Assembly: GCF_017743735.1 (NCBI RefSeq) | Contig: NZ_JAGHRO010000004.1 | Coordinates: 1-64,000, forward strand | Direction of reading: 5' to 3' | Length of the DNA: 64,000 nucleotides | DNA from: Shimia sp. R9_2 | GTDB taxonomy: Bacteria; Pseudomonadota; Alphaproteobacteria; Rhodobacterales; Rhodobacteraceae | Part shown: one piece after another, positions 29,907 to 39,280 of the stretch | Numbering within the stretch: the stretch's first letter is position 1 | Layout of the letters: every line of letters begins with the position of its first letter | Position numbers and translations under genes: made by a program | The notes under the pieces: generated by a model | What the model saw: the letters and a program-made list of their open reading frames with translations, nothing else | The model's database searches: none | What the model was told of the DNA's origin: nothing

Positions 29907-30286
29907 TGAGCCTGCTGCTCACCCACCACCAGCTCCCGCACGGCATCCAGCACTTCGGCATTGGAAAATGGTTTGGTCATGAACCGGCTTGCGCCTGCGC
30001 GCGCGGCCATCTCACGATCTTTGACCTGCCCTTTGGCTGTCAGCATCAGCACCGGAATGCCTTTGGTGAGCTCAGCCTCACGCAGCTCCCGCAGAATGTC
30101 ATAGCCATTCTTGCCAGGCAGCATCACATCCAGGATCACAACATCCGGCAACGCCGCAGTCACCACGCCAACGGCATCATGCCCGTTGGAATGGGTCGCC
30201 ACAGTCCAGCCGTCCCGCGACAGAATAAAGCTGATTGCTTCAATGATATTGGGCTCATCTTCAATGACGAGAACATTCTTGCCCAT
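29903..30286 (-). CDS. CheY-like response regulator
   Basis: The 127-aa protein is a single receiver domain. The acidic pocket is IEDEPN (residues 8-13), the phosphorylation Asp is in VVILDVMLPGKNGYD (near residue 53), the switch Thr is in VLMLTAKG and the conserved Lys is in FMTKPF. There is no output domain, so it must act on another protein. It is the first gene of the operon with the symporter kinase, which makes it the probable phosphate acceptor. Its position resembles CrbR, but CrbR has a DNA-binding domain that is absent here. Confidence 0.92.
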   Translation of the reverse strand: MGKNVLVIEDEPNIIEAISFILSRDGWTVATHSNGHDAVGVVTAALPDVVILDVMLPGKNGYDILRELREAELTKGIPVLMLTAKGQVKDREMAARAGASRFMTKPFSNAEVLDAVRELVVGEQQAQ

Positions 30287-30367
30287 GCAGCCTCCCCTCC
30301 CCGAAAGTCCACAAACGGTGGTCCATTTTTAGCGTGCGCTTGGCAAAAGCCAAGAGGATTTCTTGCG

Positions 30368-31669
30368 TCATGATCGCGCGGCCAAAAGTGAGGGCTCCCG
30401 GCGGCCGTCACAGAGCTCCAGCGGACAGACCCGACAGGAGGAGCCAACCGGGGCCCCGGTGTCATCTTTCACGTCCAGCGGAACAATCAACATATATGCG
30501 TGATACAGCGGTGCCACATTCACCTGTATCTGGCCCACAGGCTCAGAGACCGCATAACAGTCAAAATCCCGCGCCTCCCGACCTGCCATGGTCAGCCGTT
30601 GCCGCAGCGCCTGCATCGGACGTGACAGCGCCTGAAACAGCGGCCACTTCGGGCAAGCGCCGGAAAATCTCGGGATCGCAAAGCCTTCCACCGGTTTGCG
30701 CAACATAAGTGTGCCGGAGGCATCCGCCATCACAAGCCCAAGCGGGCGCTCAAGCAGCGCATCAGAGACCGCCGCCAGCCGCCGCAACACGGCGCTCAGC
30801 GACGCACCGGTTTCACTGACAAGCCAGGTCGGCTCCACCATACCGTCTTTCAGATGACGCGCGAGCATCTCCATCGGCAAATCCCGAGCATCCGCCCGCA
30901 GCTGCCGCACCACGCCCAGCGCCATGTCCCGCGCCGCCTCTGTGGTCAGCAACGGCTGATTGGCAACAAAAGCCTGCAAGGTTTCAAACGAGGCTTCGCC
31001 CAGCGCATCAAACTGAAAGTCATGGGCCTGCAACATGGCCTCCACCTCCTCCAGTGGCAGCGTCATGCCCGCCCGCGCATCCCCTGCGTCATCCAGATAA
31101 GACACCAACTGCTCCGCGCCTTCGGCAAGCCGTTGGCTGTCTTCGTTCAGGTTGCGGTGAAACCGGTTGCGCCATTCCGGCTCGATCTCCTTTGTTTCCG
31201 CCAGAATACCCGCCGTAGAGCGGATTGCCGTCACCATGGTCAGCATTTCATGCACCGAGGTCGCCAGATGCGGGTCATGCGTCAGCCGGTCGGTCAGCGT
31301 CGCCGCCGTATGTTCCAGACTGCGCAGCCTCTGGTGCTGCTCCGCAATTAGCGCCGCAAATCCGGGAAAACGTCCAGCAAATTCATCGCTGCGCGCCACC
31401 TCGGGTGAGGCCCCCTCCGCATCCGCCGCCGCCTCCCGCAATGTGGCCAGCAATGCCGCCTCCGCCCCCTCGCTCAGCAAAGAAGGTTCCACATCCAGCG
31501 CCTTGGCGATGTCGTTTAGCAACTTCCCGCCGATGCGACGCCGGTTATGCTCGATTAGGTTGAGGTAGCTCGCAGAAATTCCCACACGTTCAGCAAGTTC
31601 CGCTTGCCGCACCTTTGCAACCAAGCGCCGCTCACGTATACGGCTCCCCGCCAATCCGCTTTGTGGCAT
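30368..31669 (-). CDS. XRE-family short-chain fatty-acyl regulator (ScfR/RamB type)
   Basis: The 433-aa regulator has an N-terminal helix-turn-helix (residues 5-60, with VRQAELAERVGISASYLNLI then EHNRRRIGGKLL), a helical middle and a C-terminal DUF2083-type domain. The Cys cluster SSCRVCPLELCDGR is near the end. Relatives ScfR and RamB control genes for acetate and propionate use and respond to acyl-CoA status. MPQSGLAGSRIRE at 31669 follows a GGGGAGGACGTG box and is preferred over the ATG at 31702. It is divergent from the LIV-type transporter and acs genes, with repeated palindromes in the shared region that are likely its targets. Confidence 0.88.
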   Translation of the reverse strand: MPQSGLAGSRIRERRLVAKVRQAELAERVGISASYLNLIEHNRRRIGGKLLNDIAKALDVEPSLLSEGAEAALLATLREAAADAEGASPEVARSDEFAGRFPGFAALIAEQHQRLRSLEHTAATLTDRLTHDPHLATSVHEMLTMVTAIRSTAGILAETKEIEPEWRNRFHRNLNEDSQRLAEGAEQLVSYLDDAGDARAGMTLPLEEVEAMLQAHDFQFDALGEASFETLQAFVANQPLLTTEAARDMALGVVRQLRADARDLPMEMLARHLKDGMVEPTWLVSETGASLSAVLRRLAAVSDALLERPLGLVMADASGTLMLRKPVEGFAIPRFSGACPKWPLFQALSRPMQALRQRLTMAGREARDFDCYAVSEPVGQIQVNVAPLYHAYMLIVPLDVKDDTGAPVGSSCRVCPLELCDGRREPSLLAARS

Positions 31670-31723
31670 CACGTCCTCCCCGACGTTTCGCTTCAAAAAC
31701 AATGACCTTCTGCGTCGCAGAAT

Positions 31724-31782
31724 AATTTGTTTACAAATTGCTGCGCAGCAGTGCGAATTACTTTACAAAAAAATTGTTACAA
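31724..31782. promoter_or_regulatory. Candidate operator sites between scfR-like gene and transporter operon
   Basis: The divergent control region holds AATTTG-TTTA-CAAATT (31724-31739), a perfect inverted repeat with a 4-base centre. A second related element, TTGTTACAA (31774-31782), is also palindromic around one base, with a half-site CTTTACAAA between. The shared TTGT...ACAA core suggests one protein binding repeatedly, most simply the adjacent ScfR-type regulator. Confidence 0.5.
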
Positions 31783-31898
31783 GAAAAGCAGTTGTTGCGA
31801 AATTTTCGAGCCGCCTTCGATAATGAAACTGCACATCTGTGCGCGCGACGTCCGGGGAAGAGGAGCCCCTGTCGCACTTTACATAACGGGAGGATTAT

Positions 31899-33251
31899 AT
31901 GTCCAAAAGCAACTTTACACGTCGTGGCTTGCTTAAGACGAGCGCTGTTACCGGCGCCGGTCTGGCTCTGCCAACCATCTTTACGGCGCAGTCTGCTCAC
32001 GCGTTCACCAACGAACCCACCGGCGGCACCGTGACTCTGGGCTTCAACGTGCCTCAGACCGGTCCATACGCCGACGAAGGGGCGGACGAACTGCGCGCTT
32101 ACCAGCTGGCAGTTGAGCACCTCAACGGCGGCGGCGATGGCGGCATGATGAACACCTTCAGCTCCAAGGCGCTGCAAGGCAACGGTATCCTCGGCAAGAA
32201 AGTCGAGTTCGTCACCGGCGACACCCAGACCAAATCTGACGCGGCGCGCGCATCTGCCAAGTCGATGATCGAAAAAGACGGCGCAATCATGATCACAGGT
32301 GGCTCGTCCTCCGGTGTGGCCGTGGCTGTGCAGGCGCTCTGCCAAGAGGCCGGCGTGATCTTCATGGCGGGTCTGACCCACTCCAACGACACCACCGGTA
32401 AAGACCGCAAAGCCAACGGCTTCCGTCACTTCTTCAACTCCTACATGTCCGGCGCAGCGCTGGCACCTGTGCTCGCAGGCGCATACGGCAAAGACCGTAA
32501 AGCCTATCACCTGACAGCGGACTACAACTGGGGTTACACCACAGAAGAGGCCGTGAAAGCCTCCACCGAAGCCATGGGCTGGGAAACCGTTGCCGCGGTG
32601 AAAACCCCACTCACGCAAACCGACTTCTCCTCCTATATTGCGCCGGTTCTGCAATCTGGTGCCGACACGCTGGTTCTGAACCACTACGGCGGCAACATGG
32701 TGAACTCGCTGACCAACGCGGTTCAATTCGGTCTGCGTGACAAGCAGGTGAACGGCAAAGACTTCCAGATCATCGTTCCGCTCTACTCCCGCCTGATGGC
32801 GAAGGGTGCGGGTGCCAACGTGAAGGGCATCTTCGGCTCCACCAACTGGCACTGGTCGCTGACCGATGAGGGCTCCAAAGCTTTCGTGAAATCCTTCGGC
32901 ACCAAATATGGCTTCCCGCCATCTCAGGCCGCGCACACCACCTATGTGCAGACCCTGCTTTATGCGGATGCGGTTGAGCGTGCGGGCTCCTTTGCCCCAT
33001 GTGCCGTGGCAGAAGCTCTGGAAGACTATGAGTTCGACGGTCTGGGCAACGGTAAGACGCTCTATCGCGGCGCCGACCACCAGTGCTTCAAAGACGTGCT
33101 GGTTGTGAAGGGTAAAGAGAACCCAAGCTCCGAGTTCGACCTTCTGGAAATCGTTGAAGTCACCCCGGTTGAGCAGGTCATGTACCAGCCTGATCACCCA
33201 CAGATGGGTGGCGCAGAAGCCTCTCTGGGCAGCTGTAACAACGGCGCCTAA
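31899..33251 (+). CDS. LIV-type ABC transporter substrate-binding protein
   Basis: The 450-aa periplasmic binding protein starts with a twin-arginine-like signal, SNFTRRGLLKTSAVTGAG, followed by a hydrophobic stretch and an Ala-x-Ala site near QSAHAF. The mature part is the type I periplasmic fold of the branched-chain amino acid/urea binding family (TLGFNVPQTGPYADEGADEL, then VEFVTGDTQTKSDAARASAK). Its ligand is not determined by sequence. A GGGAGGATTAT ribosome site precedes the ATG. It leads an operon of two permeases, two ATPases and then acetyl-CoA synthetase, with an acyl regulator divergent. A short-chain carboxylate is therefore as likely a ligand as an amino acid; this is inference. 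Confidence 0.88.
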   Translation: MSKSNFTRRGLLKTSAVTGAGLALPTIFTAQSAHAFTNEPTGGTVTLGFNVPQTGPYADEGADELRAYQLAVEHLNGGGDGGMMNTFSSKALQGNGILGKKVEFVTGDTQTKSDAARASAKSMIEKDGAIMITGGSSSGVAVAVQALCQEAGVIFMAGLTHSNDTTGKDRKANGFRHFFNSYMSGAALAPVLAGAYGKDRKAYHLTADYNWGYTTEEAVKASTEAMGWETVAAVKTPLTQTDFSSYIAPVLQSGADTLVLNHYGGNMVNSLTNAVQFGLRDKQVNGKDFQIIVPLYSRLMAKGAGANVKGIFGSTNWHWSLTDEGSKAFVKSFGTKYGFPPSQAAHTTYVQTLLYADAVERAGSFAPCAVAEALEDYEFDGLGNGKTLYRGADHQCFKDVLVVKGKENPSSEFDLLEIVEVTPVEQVMYQPDHPQMGGAEASLGSCNNGA

Positions 33252-33260
33252 GCGCTTTAC

Positions 33261-33285
33261 GGGCGGGCCTTTATTGTGCCCGCCC
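33261..33285 (+). other. Intercistronic hairpin after the binding-protein gene
   Basis: GGGCGGGC (33261-33268) pairs with GCCCGCCC (33278-33285) around a 9-base loop, with no T tract. Strong hairpins directly after a binding-protein gene commonly protect its mRNA 3' end or partly stop transcription, so the binding protein exceeds the membrane parts. Confidence 0.7.
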
Positions 33286-33328
33286 CTCACGCCTAACCGG
33301 CCTCTCCGGACAACATAGGGACGGACCG

Positions 33329-34360
33329 ATGGAAGCAATCATCCTTCAAATTCTGAATGGCCTTGATAAGGGCTCAGCTTATGCGCTGATCGCTCTCGGC
33401 CTGACCTTGATCTTTGGCACCCTTGGGGTCGTGAACTTTGCGCATGGTGCCCTGTTCATGATCGGCGCCTTCTGCGCTGTGACCCTCAGCCGCATTCTGA
33501 CACTTTCTTACACCGTGGTTGATGAGACCAAGACCGACTTTTTGGGCAACCCAGCCAAGGTGGATGTGCCCTACGTCTATGATCTCTTTGGCCAGGCAAC
33601 GGGCGACGCGATCATTGACTGGGCCGTCCCCCTGTCGATCCTCTTTGCCATTCCGGTCATGATGGTGATCGGCTTTGTCATGGAGCGCGGCCTGATCAAA
33701 CACTTCTACACCCGTCCACACGCCGACCAGATCCTTGTGACCTTTGGTCTGGCAATCGTGCTGCAAGAAGTGATCAAGTATTTCTACGGCGCAAACCCGA
33801 TCCCGACCCCGGCCCCTCAGGCCTTCACCGGGTCTTTTGATTTTGGCGCAGCGCTTGGCTTTGACCCCAATCTGATTATCTACCCCTACTGGCGCATCAT
33901 CTACTTTGTCTTTGCCGCCATCATCATCGGTGCCGTGTTTGCCTTCCTGCAATTCACCACCTTTGGCATGGTTGTGCGCGCTGGCATGGCAGACCGCGAA
34001 ACCGTGGGCCTTCTGGGCATTAACATCGACCGCCGCTTCACCATCATGTTTGGTCTGGCCGCTGCGGTCGCAGGGCTCGCCGGGGTCATGTACACGCCGA
34101 TCAACTCACCGAACTACCACATGGGCATGGACTTCCTGGTCCTGAGCTTCGTGGTTGTGGTTGTGGGCGGCATGGGCAGCCTGCCCGGCGCCGTGCTCGC
34201 CGGCTTCCTGCTTGGCATTCTCGAGAGCTTTGCATCCATGCGCGAGGTTCTGGCAGTCCTTCCGGGCCTGAACCAGATCATCATCTACCTCGTTGCCATC
34301 ATCATTTTGCTGACCCGTCCACGGGGCCTGATGGGCCGCAAGGGCGTCATGGAGGAATAA
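33329..34360 (+). CDS. LIV-type ABC transporter permease (LivH family)
   Basis: The 343-aa membrane protein starts MEAIILQILNGLDKGSAYAL and has about eight to nine membrane segments, the LivH plan. The family segment IFGTLGVVNFAHGALFMIGA (residues 30-49) is clear, and the ATPase-contact loop is in RAGMADRETVGLLGINIDRR. A soluble insert of about 35 residues (DETKTDFLGNPAKVDVPYVY) between the second and third spans lengthens it relative to typical LivH. It ends 3 bases before the next permease gene. Confidence 0.92.
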   Translation: MEAIILQILNGLDKGSAYALIALGLTLIFGTLGVVNFAHGALFMIGAFCAVTLSRILTLSYTVVDETKTDFLGNPAKVDVPYVYDLFGQATGDAIIDWAVPLSILFAIPVMMVIGFVMERGLIKHFYTRPHADQILVTFGLAIVLQEVIKYFYGANPIPTPAPQAFTGSFDFGAALGFDPNLIIYPYWRIIYFVFAAIIIGAVFAFLQFTTFGMVVRAGMADRETVGLLGINIDRRFTIMFGLAAAVAGLAGVMYTPINSPNYHMGMDFLVLSFVVVVVGGMGSLPGAVLAGFLLGILESFASMREVLAVLPGLNQIIIYLVAIIILLTRPRGLMGRKGVMEE

Positions 34361-34363
34361 CCA

Positions 34364-35563
34364 ATGCTCGGTCTCGAAAAGAAAGATTTCCAGCTTCTGC
34401 TGGTGGTTGCCGGGCTGACATTGCTGGCACCCTTCATCCTAAACCCCTTCCCGGAAAGCTCCGGCATGGCGCAATTCAACGCGGGCTACCCCGACCTGAT
34501 GCAGCGCTTTGTGATCTTCGGCATCTTTGCCATCGGCTTTAACATCCTCTTTGGCCTCACCGGCTACCTCAGCTTTGGTCACGCCGCCTTCCTGGGTGTG
34601 GGCTCTTACGGCGCGATCTGGATGATGAAGCTCATCTCGCTCAATGTGATCCCTGCGATCTTCATGGGCATTGTCGTGGCTGGCATCTTTGCACTGGCTG
34701 TGGGGTTCATCACCCTGCGCCGCTCGGGCATCTACTTCTCGATCCTGACGCTCGCCTTCGCGCAGATGTCTTACGCGCTGGCCTATTCGGTGCTGACGCC
34801 GATCACTGGCGGTGAAACCGGCCTGCAGATCAAATCCACCGATCGTCCGCTGCTTTCCAATCTGGAAGAAGGCGAAATCGGCCGTGCCAACCTCTTTGGC
34901 ATGGACATGCGCGCCAGCTTTGAGCTGAACGTGGGCGATTGGCTCTTCACCTTCAACGCAGGCTACTACATCGCGGCGATTGCGATGCTTGCCAGCTTCT
35001 ACCTCGCCATCCGCATCTTCCGCTCTCCTTTCGGCATGATGCTGCGCGCGATCAAATCCAACCAGACCCGCATGTCCTACACCGGTCTGAACCCGCGCCC
35101 CCACACATTGGCAGCCTTCGTGATCTCCGGCATGTATGCTGGCCTCGCTGGCGGCCTGCTGGTGGCGATGGACACACAGGTTGGCCCCGAGCGCATGTTC
35201 TGGACAGCGTCGGGCGAGGTGGTGCTGATGACCATCCTGGGTGGTGTTGGCACGCTGATCGGTCCGGTTCTGGGCGCAGGTGCGATCAAATACATGGAAA
35301 ACATCCTGTCCAAGATCAACAAGGACGTTTTGCACCAGTGGTTCGCCTTCCTGCCTGATGGTCTTGAGGACTTCGTGATCACCCTGATCTACCCCTTCAT
35401 CGGCAAAGGCTGGCACCTAACCCTCGGCATTCTCTTCATGCTGGTGGTGATCTATCTGCCTGGTGGTCTGGTCGAAGGCGGCCAACGCCTTGCACGCGCC
35501 CTGCGCGGCAAGAAAGCCTCTGATGAGGACGGCCCCAAGGCCTCCACGGAACCCGCAGAATAA
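34364..35563 (+). CDS. LIV-type ABC transporter permease (LivM family)
   Basis: The 399-aa protein is the second permease, with [20 protein letters not shown] (about residues 60-79), the LivM hallmark. The coupling loop lies in [20 protein letters not shown]. About ten membrane segments are expected. The charged C-terminus ([17 protein letters not shown]) is cytoplasmic. It lies 12 bases before the ATPase gene and completes the membrane channel with the LivH-type protein. Confidence 0.92.
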   Translation: MLGLEKKDFQLLLVVAGLTLLAPFILNPFPESSGMAQFNAGYPDLMQRFVIFGIFAIGFNILFGLTGYLSFGHAAFLGVGSYGAIWMMKLISLNVIPAIFMGIVVAGIFALAVGFITLRRSGIYFSILTLAFAQMSYALAYSVLTPITGGETGLQIKSTDRPLLSNLEEGEIGRANLFGMDMRASFELNVGDWLFTFNAGYYIAAIAMLASFYLAIRIFRSPFGMMLRAIKSNQTRMSYTGLNPRPHTLAAFVISGMYAGLAGGLLVAMDTQVGPERMFWTASGEVVLMTILGGVGTLIGPVLGAGAIKYMENILSKINKDVLHQWFAFLPDGLEDFVITLIYPFIGKGWHLTLGILFMLVVIYLPGGLVEGGQRLARALRGKKASDEDGPKASTEPAE

Positions 35564-35575
35564 GGAGACGGAAAG

Positions 35576-36331
35576 ATGGGAATTCTCGAAGTCAAAGACG
35601 TAGGAAAGCGGTTCGGTGGCCTTCAGGCACTCTCAGACGTGAACCTCTCGGTCAAAGAAAACAGCGTGCACGCCATCATCGGCCCCAACGGGGCCGGGAA
35701 ATCCACCCTCTTGAACTGCCTTGTGGGCAAACTCATCCCGGACACAGGCTCTGTCATGTTTGACGGCCAGTCCGTGCTGGGCCGCACCCCGCACGAGATC
35801 AACCAGATGGGCATTTCCCGTGTGTTCCAGACCCCCGAGATCTTTGGGGAGCTCACGGTGATGGAAAACATGATGATCCCCTGTTTTGCCAAACGCGACG
35901 GGGCGTTCTCGCTGCAGGCCATCGCCAATATGTTCAGCGAGAAAGACGTGGTTGAACGCGCCGAAAGCATGCTTGAGGACATGAACATGGCCGACAAGCG
36001 TCACATGCACGCAGCCTCCATGTCACGCGGGGACAAACGCCGCCTTGAGATCGGCATGTGTCTGGCACAAGAGCCGCGCCTCCTGCTGCTGGATGAACCC
36101 ACCGCCGGTATGGCACGGGCCGACACCAACAACACCATCGACCTTCTGAAACAGATTTCGGACGAGCGCGACATCACCATCGCCATCATTGAACACGACA
36201 TGCATGTGGTGTTCTCGCTGGCACAGCGCATCACCGTTCTGGCCCAGGGCACACCGCTGGTGGAGGACGATCCGGAAAACATCAAAGGCCATCCGAAGGT
36301 GCGCGAAGCGTATCTTGGTGAAACCGCTTAA
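35576..36331 (+). CDS. LIV-type ABC transporter ATPase (LivG family)
   Basis: The 251-aa ATPase has Walker A IIGPNGAGKSTLLNCLVGK (residues 34-52) and a signature region MSRGDKRRLEIGMCLAQEPR, in which the usual SGG is SRG. Walker B is LLLLDEPTAGM and the switch His is in IIEHDM. LivG-type ATPases power the paired permeases. It follows an AAGGAGACGG ribosome site. Confidence 0.93.
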   Translation: MGILEVKDVGKRFGGLQALSDVNLSVKENSVHAIIGPNGAGKSTLLNCLVGKLIPDTGSVMFDGQSVLGRTPHEINQMGISRVFQTPEIFGELTVMENMMIPCFAKRDGAFSLQAIANMFSEKDVVERAESMLEDMNMADKRHMHAASMSRGDKRRLEIGMCLAQEPRLLLLDEPTAGMARADTNNTIDLLKQISDERDITIAIIEHDMHVVFSLAQRITVLAQGTPLVEDDPENIKGHPKVREAYLGETA

Positions 36332-36345
36332 GGGGGACAGAAAAA

Positions 36346-37101
36346 ATGAACGTCAAACCCGATTTCTCAAAGGGCCACAATCTGGCCGAAACCGCCCCCG
36401 CCTATCTCTCCGTCTGGAACATGGAGAGCTACTACGGCGAGAGCTACATCGTCCAAAACATCAGCTTCAATGTGCACGAAGGCGAAATCCTCGCCCTTCT
36501 GGGTCGCAACGGCGCGGGCAAAACCTCGACCCTGCGCTCCATTGCCCGCATGAATGATCCGCAGGTGACGCACGGCGAAATCTGGCTGGACCACCAGCCG
36601 CTGCACCTGATGAAATCTTACGAGGCCGCCGCCGCAGGCATCGGTCTTGTGCCAGAAGATCGTTCCATCATTCCAGGCCTGACCGTGGAAGAGAACATCC
36701 AACTGGCACAGATCGCTCCACCCATCGGCTGGTCAATTGAGCGTCTTTATGAGCTCTTCCCCCGTCTGGGCGAGCGCCGCAAGCAGGAAGGCGTCACCCT
36801 GTCCGGTGGCGAACAGCAGATGCTCGCCATCGCCCGCGCCCTGTCCCGCGACCTCAAGGTGCTTCTGCTCGATGAACCTTATGAAGGCCTCGCGCCGGTG
36901 ATCGTGGATGAAATCGAGAAAACGCTCCGCATCATCAAAGAACAGGGCATCACCACCATCATCGTGGAACAGAACGCCGTGCGCGCTCTGGAGCTCGCCG
37001 ACCGCGCCGTAATCCTCGATACCGGCTCCGTGGTGTTTGACGGCGCCGCCGCCGAAGTCCTCGCAGATGAAGAGCTGCGCGCCGAATACCTCGCGATCTG
37101 A
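36346..37101 (+). CDS. LIV-type ABC transporter ATPase (LivF family)
   Basis: The 251-aa second ATPase has an N-terminal extension of about 20 residues before SVWNMESYYGESYIVQNISF. Walker A is LLGRNGAGKTSTLRSIAR, the signature is TLSGGEQQMLAIARALSRDL, Walker B is VLLLDEPYEGLAPV and the switch is IIVEQNAVRAL. It is the last transporter gene; acs follows after about 90 bases with its own promoter-like sequence. Confidence 0.93.
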   Translation: MNVKPDFSKGHNLAETAPAYLSVWNMESYYGESYIVQNISFNVHEGEILALLGRNGAGKTSTLRSIARMNDPQVTHGEIWLDHQPLHLMKSYEAAAAGIGLVPEDRSIIPGLTVEENIQLAQIAPPIGWSIERLYELFPRLGERRKQEGVTLSGGEQQMLAIARALSRDLKVLLLDEPYEGLAPVIVDEIEKTLRIIKEQGITTIIVEQNAVRALELADRAVILDTGSVVFDGAAAEVLADEELRAEYLAI

Positions 37102-37110
37102 TCCAACTTC

Positions 37111-37163
37111 TTAGGGGGGTGTCCGAAAGCCGTACTTGACCTCACGGCGCATCCCCCTAACCT
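37111..37163 (+). promoter_or_regulatory. Promoter and hairpin upstream of acs
   Basis: TTGACC (37136-37141) and TAACCT (37158-37163) are spaced 16 bases, a fair sigma-70 pair. TTAGGGGGG (37111-37119) can pair with CCCCCTAA (37153-37160), forming a stem that spans the promoter. An internal promoter would let acs be expressed apart from the transporter. Confidence 0.5.
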
Positions 37164-37193
37164 CGCCTCAAATTTGACTTTTCGGGGGGAACC

Positions 37194-39140
37194 ATGTCTG
37201 ACAAAACCTATGCTCCGTCTGCGGAAATGGCCGAGAACGCCATCATCACCGCAGCAAAATACGACGCGATGTACGCGGCCTCTCTGGCGGATCCTGAAGG
37301 GTTCTGGAACGAGCACGGCCAGCGTGTGGAGTGGATCAAGCCCTACACCAAGGTGAAGAACACCTCCTTTGCGCCGGGCAATATCGACATCAAATGGTAT
37401 GAGGATGGCACGCTCAACGTGGCCGCCAACTGTATCGACCGCCATCTGGAAACCCGCGGCAATCAGGCCGCCATCATCTGGGAGCCGGATGATCCCAACG
37501 AGCAGGCGCAGTCAATCACCTATGCCGACCTGCACCGCCGCGTCTGCCGCATGGCCAATGTGCTGGAGACCATGGGCGTGCGCAAAGGCGACCGCGTGGT
37601 GATCTATCTGCCGATGATCCCGGAAGCCGCATATGCCATGCTGGCCTGTGCCCGCATCGGCGCGATCCATTCGATTGTCTTTGCAGGCTTTTCCCCTGAC
37701 GCGCTTGCCGCGCGGATCAACGGCTGTGACGCCAAGGTGGTGATCACCGCCGATCACGCCCCCCGCGGCGGCCGCAAAACCGCGCTCAAGTCCAACACCG
37801 ACGCGGCCCTCCTGCACACCAAAGACACCGTGAAATGTCTCGTTGTAAAACGCACTGGCGATCAGACCACCTGGGTCGACGGGCGTGACTATGACTACAA
37901 CGAGATGGCGATGGAGGCGAATGACTACTGCAAACCCGCAGAGATGAGCGCCGAAGATCCGCTCTTCATTCTCTACACCTCAGGCTCCACCGGCCAGCCC
38001 AAGGGCGTCGTGCACACCACCGGCGGCTATCTGGTCTATGCCTCCATGACCCATGAGTACACCTTTGACTACAAAGACGGCGACATCTTCTGGTGCACCG
38101 CCGATGTGGGCTGGGTCACGGGCCACAGCTATATCGTTTATGGGCCCCTTGCAAACGGCGCGACCACAGTGATGTTTGAAGGCGTGCCCACCTATCCGGA
38201 TGCGTCGCGCTTCTGGCAGGTCTGCGAAAAGCACCGTGTGAACCAGTTCTACACCGCCCCAACCGCCCTGCGGGCGCTGATGGGCCAAGGCAATGAGTTT
38301 GTGGAGAAATGTGATCTCTCCTCCCTGCGCATCCTTGGCACCGTGGGCGAGCCGATCAACCCGGAGGCCTGGACCTGGTACAATGACGTGGTTGGCAAAG
38401 GAAACTGCCCGATCGTGGACACCTGGTGGCAGACCGAAACCGGCGGCCATATGATGACCCCCCTGCCCGGCGCGCACGCCACCAAACCGGGTGCTGCCAT
38501 GAAGCCGTTCTTTGGTGTCGCCCCTGTGGTGCTTGATCCGCAGTCCGGTGAAGAGATCAGCGGCAATGATGTGGAAGGCGTGCTGGCGATTGCCGACAGC
38601 TGGCCCTCACAGATGCGCACCGTCTGGGGCGATCACGAGCGCTTTGAGAAGACCTATTTCTCCGATTACAAAGGTTATTACTTCGCCGGTGACGGCTGCC
38701 GCCGCGACGCGGATGGCGACTACTGGATCACCGGCCGTGTGGATGATGTGATCAATGTCTCCGGCCACCGCATGGGCACAGCCGAGGTCGAAAGCGCGCT
38801 GGTGGCGCACGCCGCCGTGGCCGAGGCCGCCGTGGTGGGCTACCCGCACGACATCAAGGGGCAAGGCATCTACTGCTACGTGACCCTGATGAACGACCGC
38901 GAGCCCTCAGATGAGCTGCGCACCGAACTGCGCAACTGGGTGCGCACGGAAATCGGCCCGATTGCTAGCCCCGATCTGATTCAATGGGCGCCCGGCCTGC
39001 CCAAGACCCGCTCCGGCAAAATCATGCGCCGCATCCTGCGCAAGATCGCAGAAAACGACTACGGCGCGCTGGGGGACACCTCCACCCTCGCAGACCCCGC
39101 CGTGGTTGATGACCTGATCGAAAACCGCATGAACCGATAG
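37194..39140 (+). CDS. acs: Acetyl-CoA synthetase
   Basis: The 648-aa enzyme makes acetyl-CoA from acetate, ATP and CoA through acetyl-AMP. Motifs in order are the phosphate loop [20 protein letters not shown] (about residues 261-280), [10 protein letters not shown] (about 411-420), [20 protein letters not shown] (about 500-519) and the C-terminal [17 protein letters not shown] with the lysine that protein acetylation switches off. Length matches the family. It lies at the end of the LIV-type transporter operon, with an ScfR-type regulator and a CrbS-like kinase nearby, which supports a joint acetate-use locus. Confidence 0.96.
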   Translation: MSDKTYAPSAEMAENAIITAAKYDAMYAASLADPEGFWNEHGQRVEWIKPYTKVKNTSFAPGNIDIKWYEDGTLNVAANCIDRHLETRGNQAAIIWEPDDPNEQAQSITYADLHRRVCRMANVLETMGVRKGDRVVIYLPMIPEAAYAMLACARIGAIHSIVFAGFSPDALAARINGCDAKVVITADHAPRGGRKTALKSNTDAALLHTKDTVKCLVVKRTGDQTTWVDGRDYDYNEMAMEANDYCKPAEMSAEDPLFILYTSGSTGQPKGVVHTTGGYLVYASMTHEYTFDYKDGDIFWCTADVGWVTGHSYIVYGPLANGATTVMFEGVPTYPDASRFWQVCEKHRVNQFYTAPTALRALMGQGNEFVEKCDLSSLRILGTVGEPINPEAWTWYNDVVGKGNCPIVDTWWQTETGGHMMTPLPGAHATKPGAAMKPFFGVAPVVLDPQSGEEISGNDVEGVLAIADSWPSQMRTVWGDHERFEKTYFSDYKGYYFAGDGCRRDADGDYWITGRVDDVINVSGHRMGTAEVESALVAHAAVAEAAVVGYPHDIKGQGIYCYVTLMNDREPSDELRTELRNWVRTEIGPIASPDLIQWAPGLPKTRSGKIMRRILRKIAENDYGALGDTSTLADPAVVDDLIENRMNR

Positions 39141-39187
39141 ACCTTCCCGAGCCGGGCGCACACTCCAGCGCCCGGATCACTCCCTGT

Positions 39188-39218
39188 CGGGCTGGCCCTC
39201 GCGTCAGCCCGTTTTTTT
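39188..39218 (+). terminator. Rho-independent terminator after acs
   Basis: CGGGCTG (39188-39194) pairs with CAGCCCG (39205-39211), followed by seven T residues. A second hairpin without T tract, CCGGGCG with CGCCCGG, lies just upstream at 39152-39175. Confidence 0.88.
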
Positions 39219-39280
39219 ACATTTTTTTGAATTAGATTTATGGTCATCGGATAGTTGGTTTGTTTGAGTGAGTAAGTTGA

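Noticed and set aside
31758..33338. 526-codon minus-strand frame
   Set aside because: Antisense shadow of the LIV-type binding-protein gene; low-complexity Gly/Val/His composition and no family resemblance.
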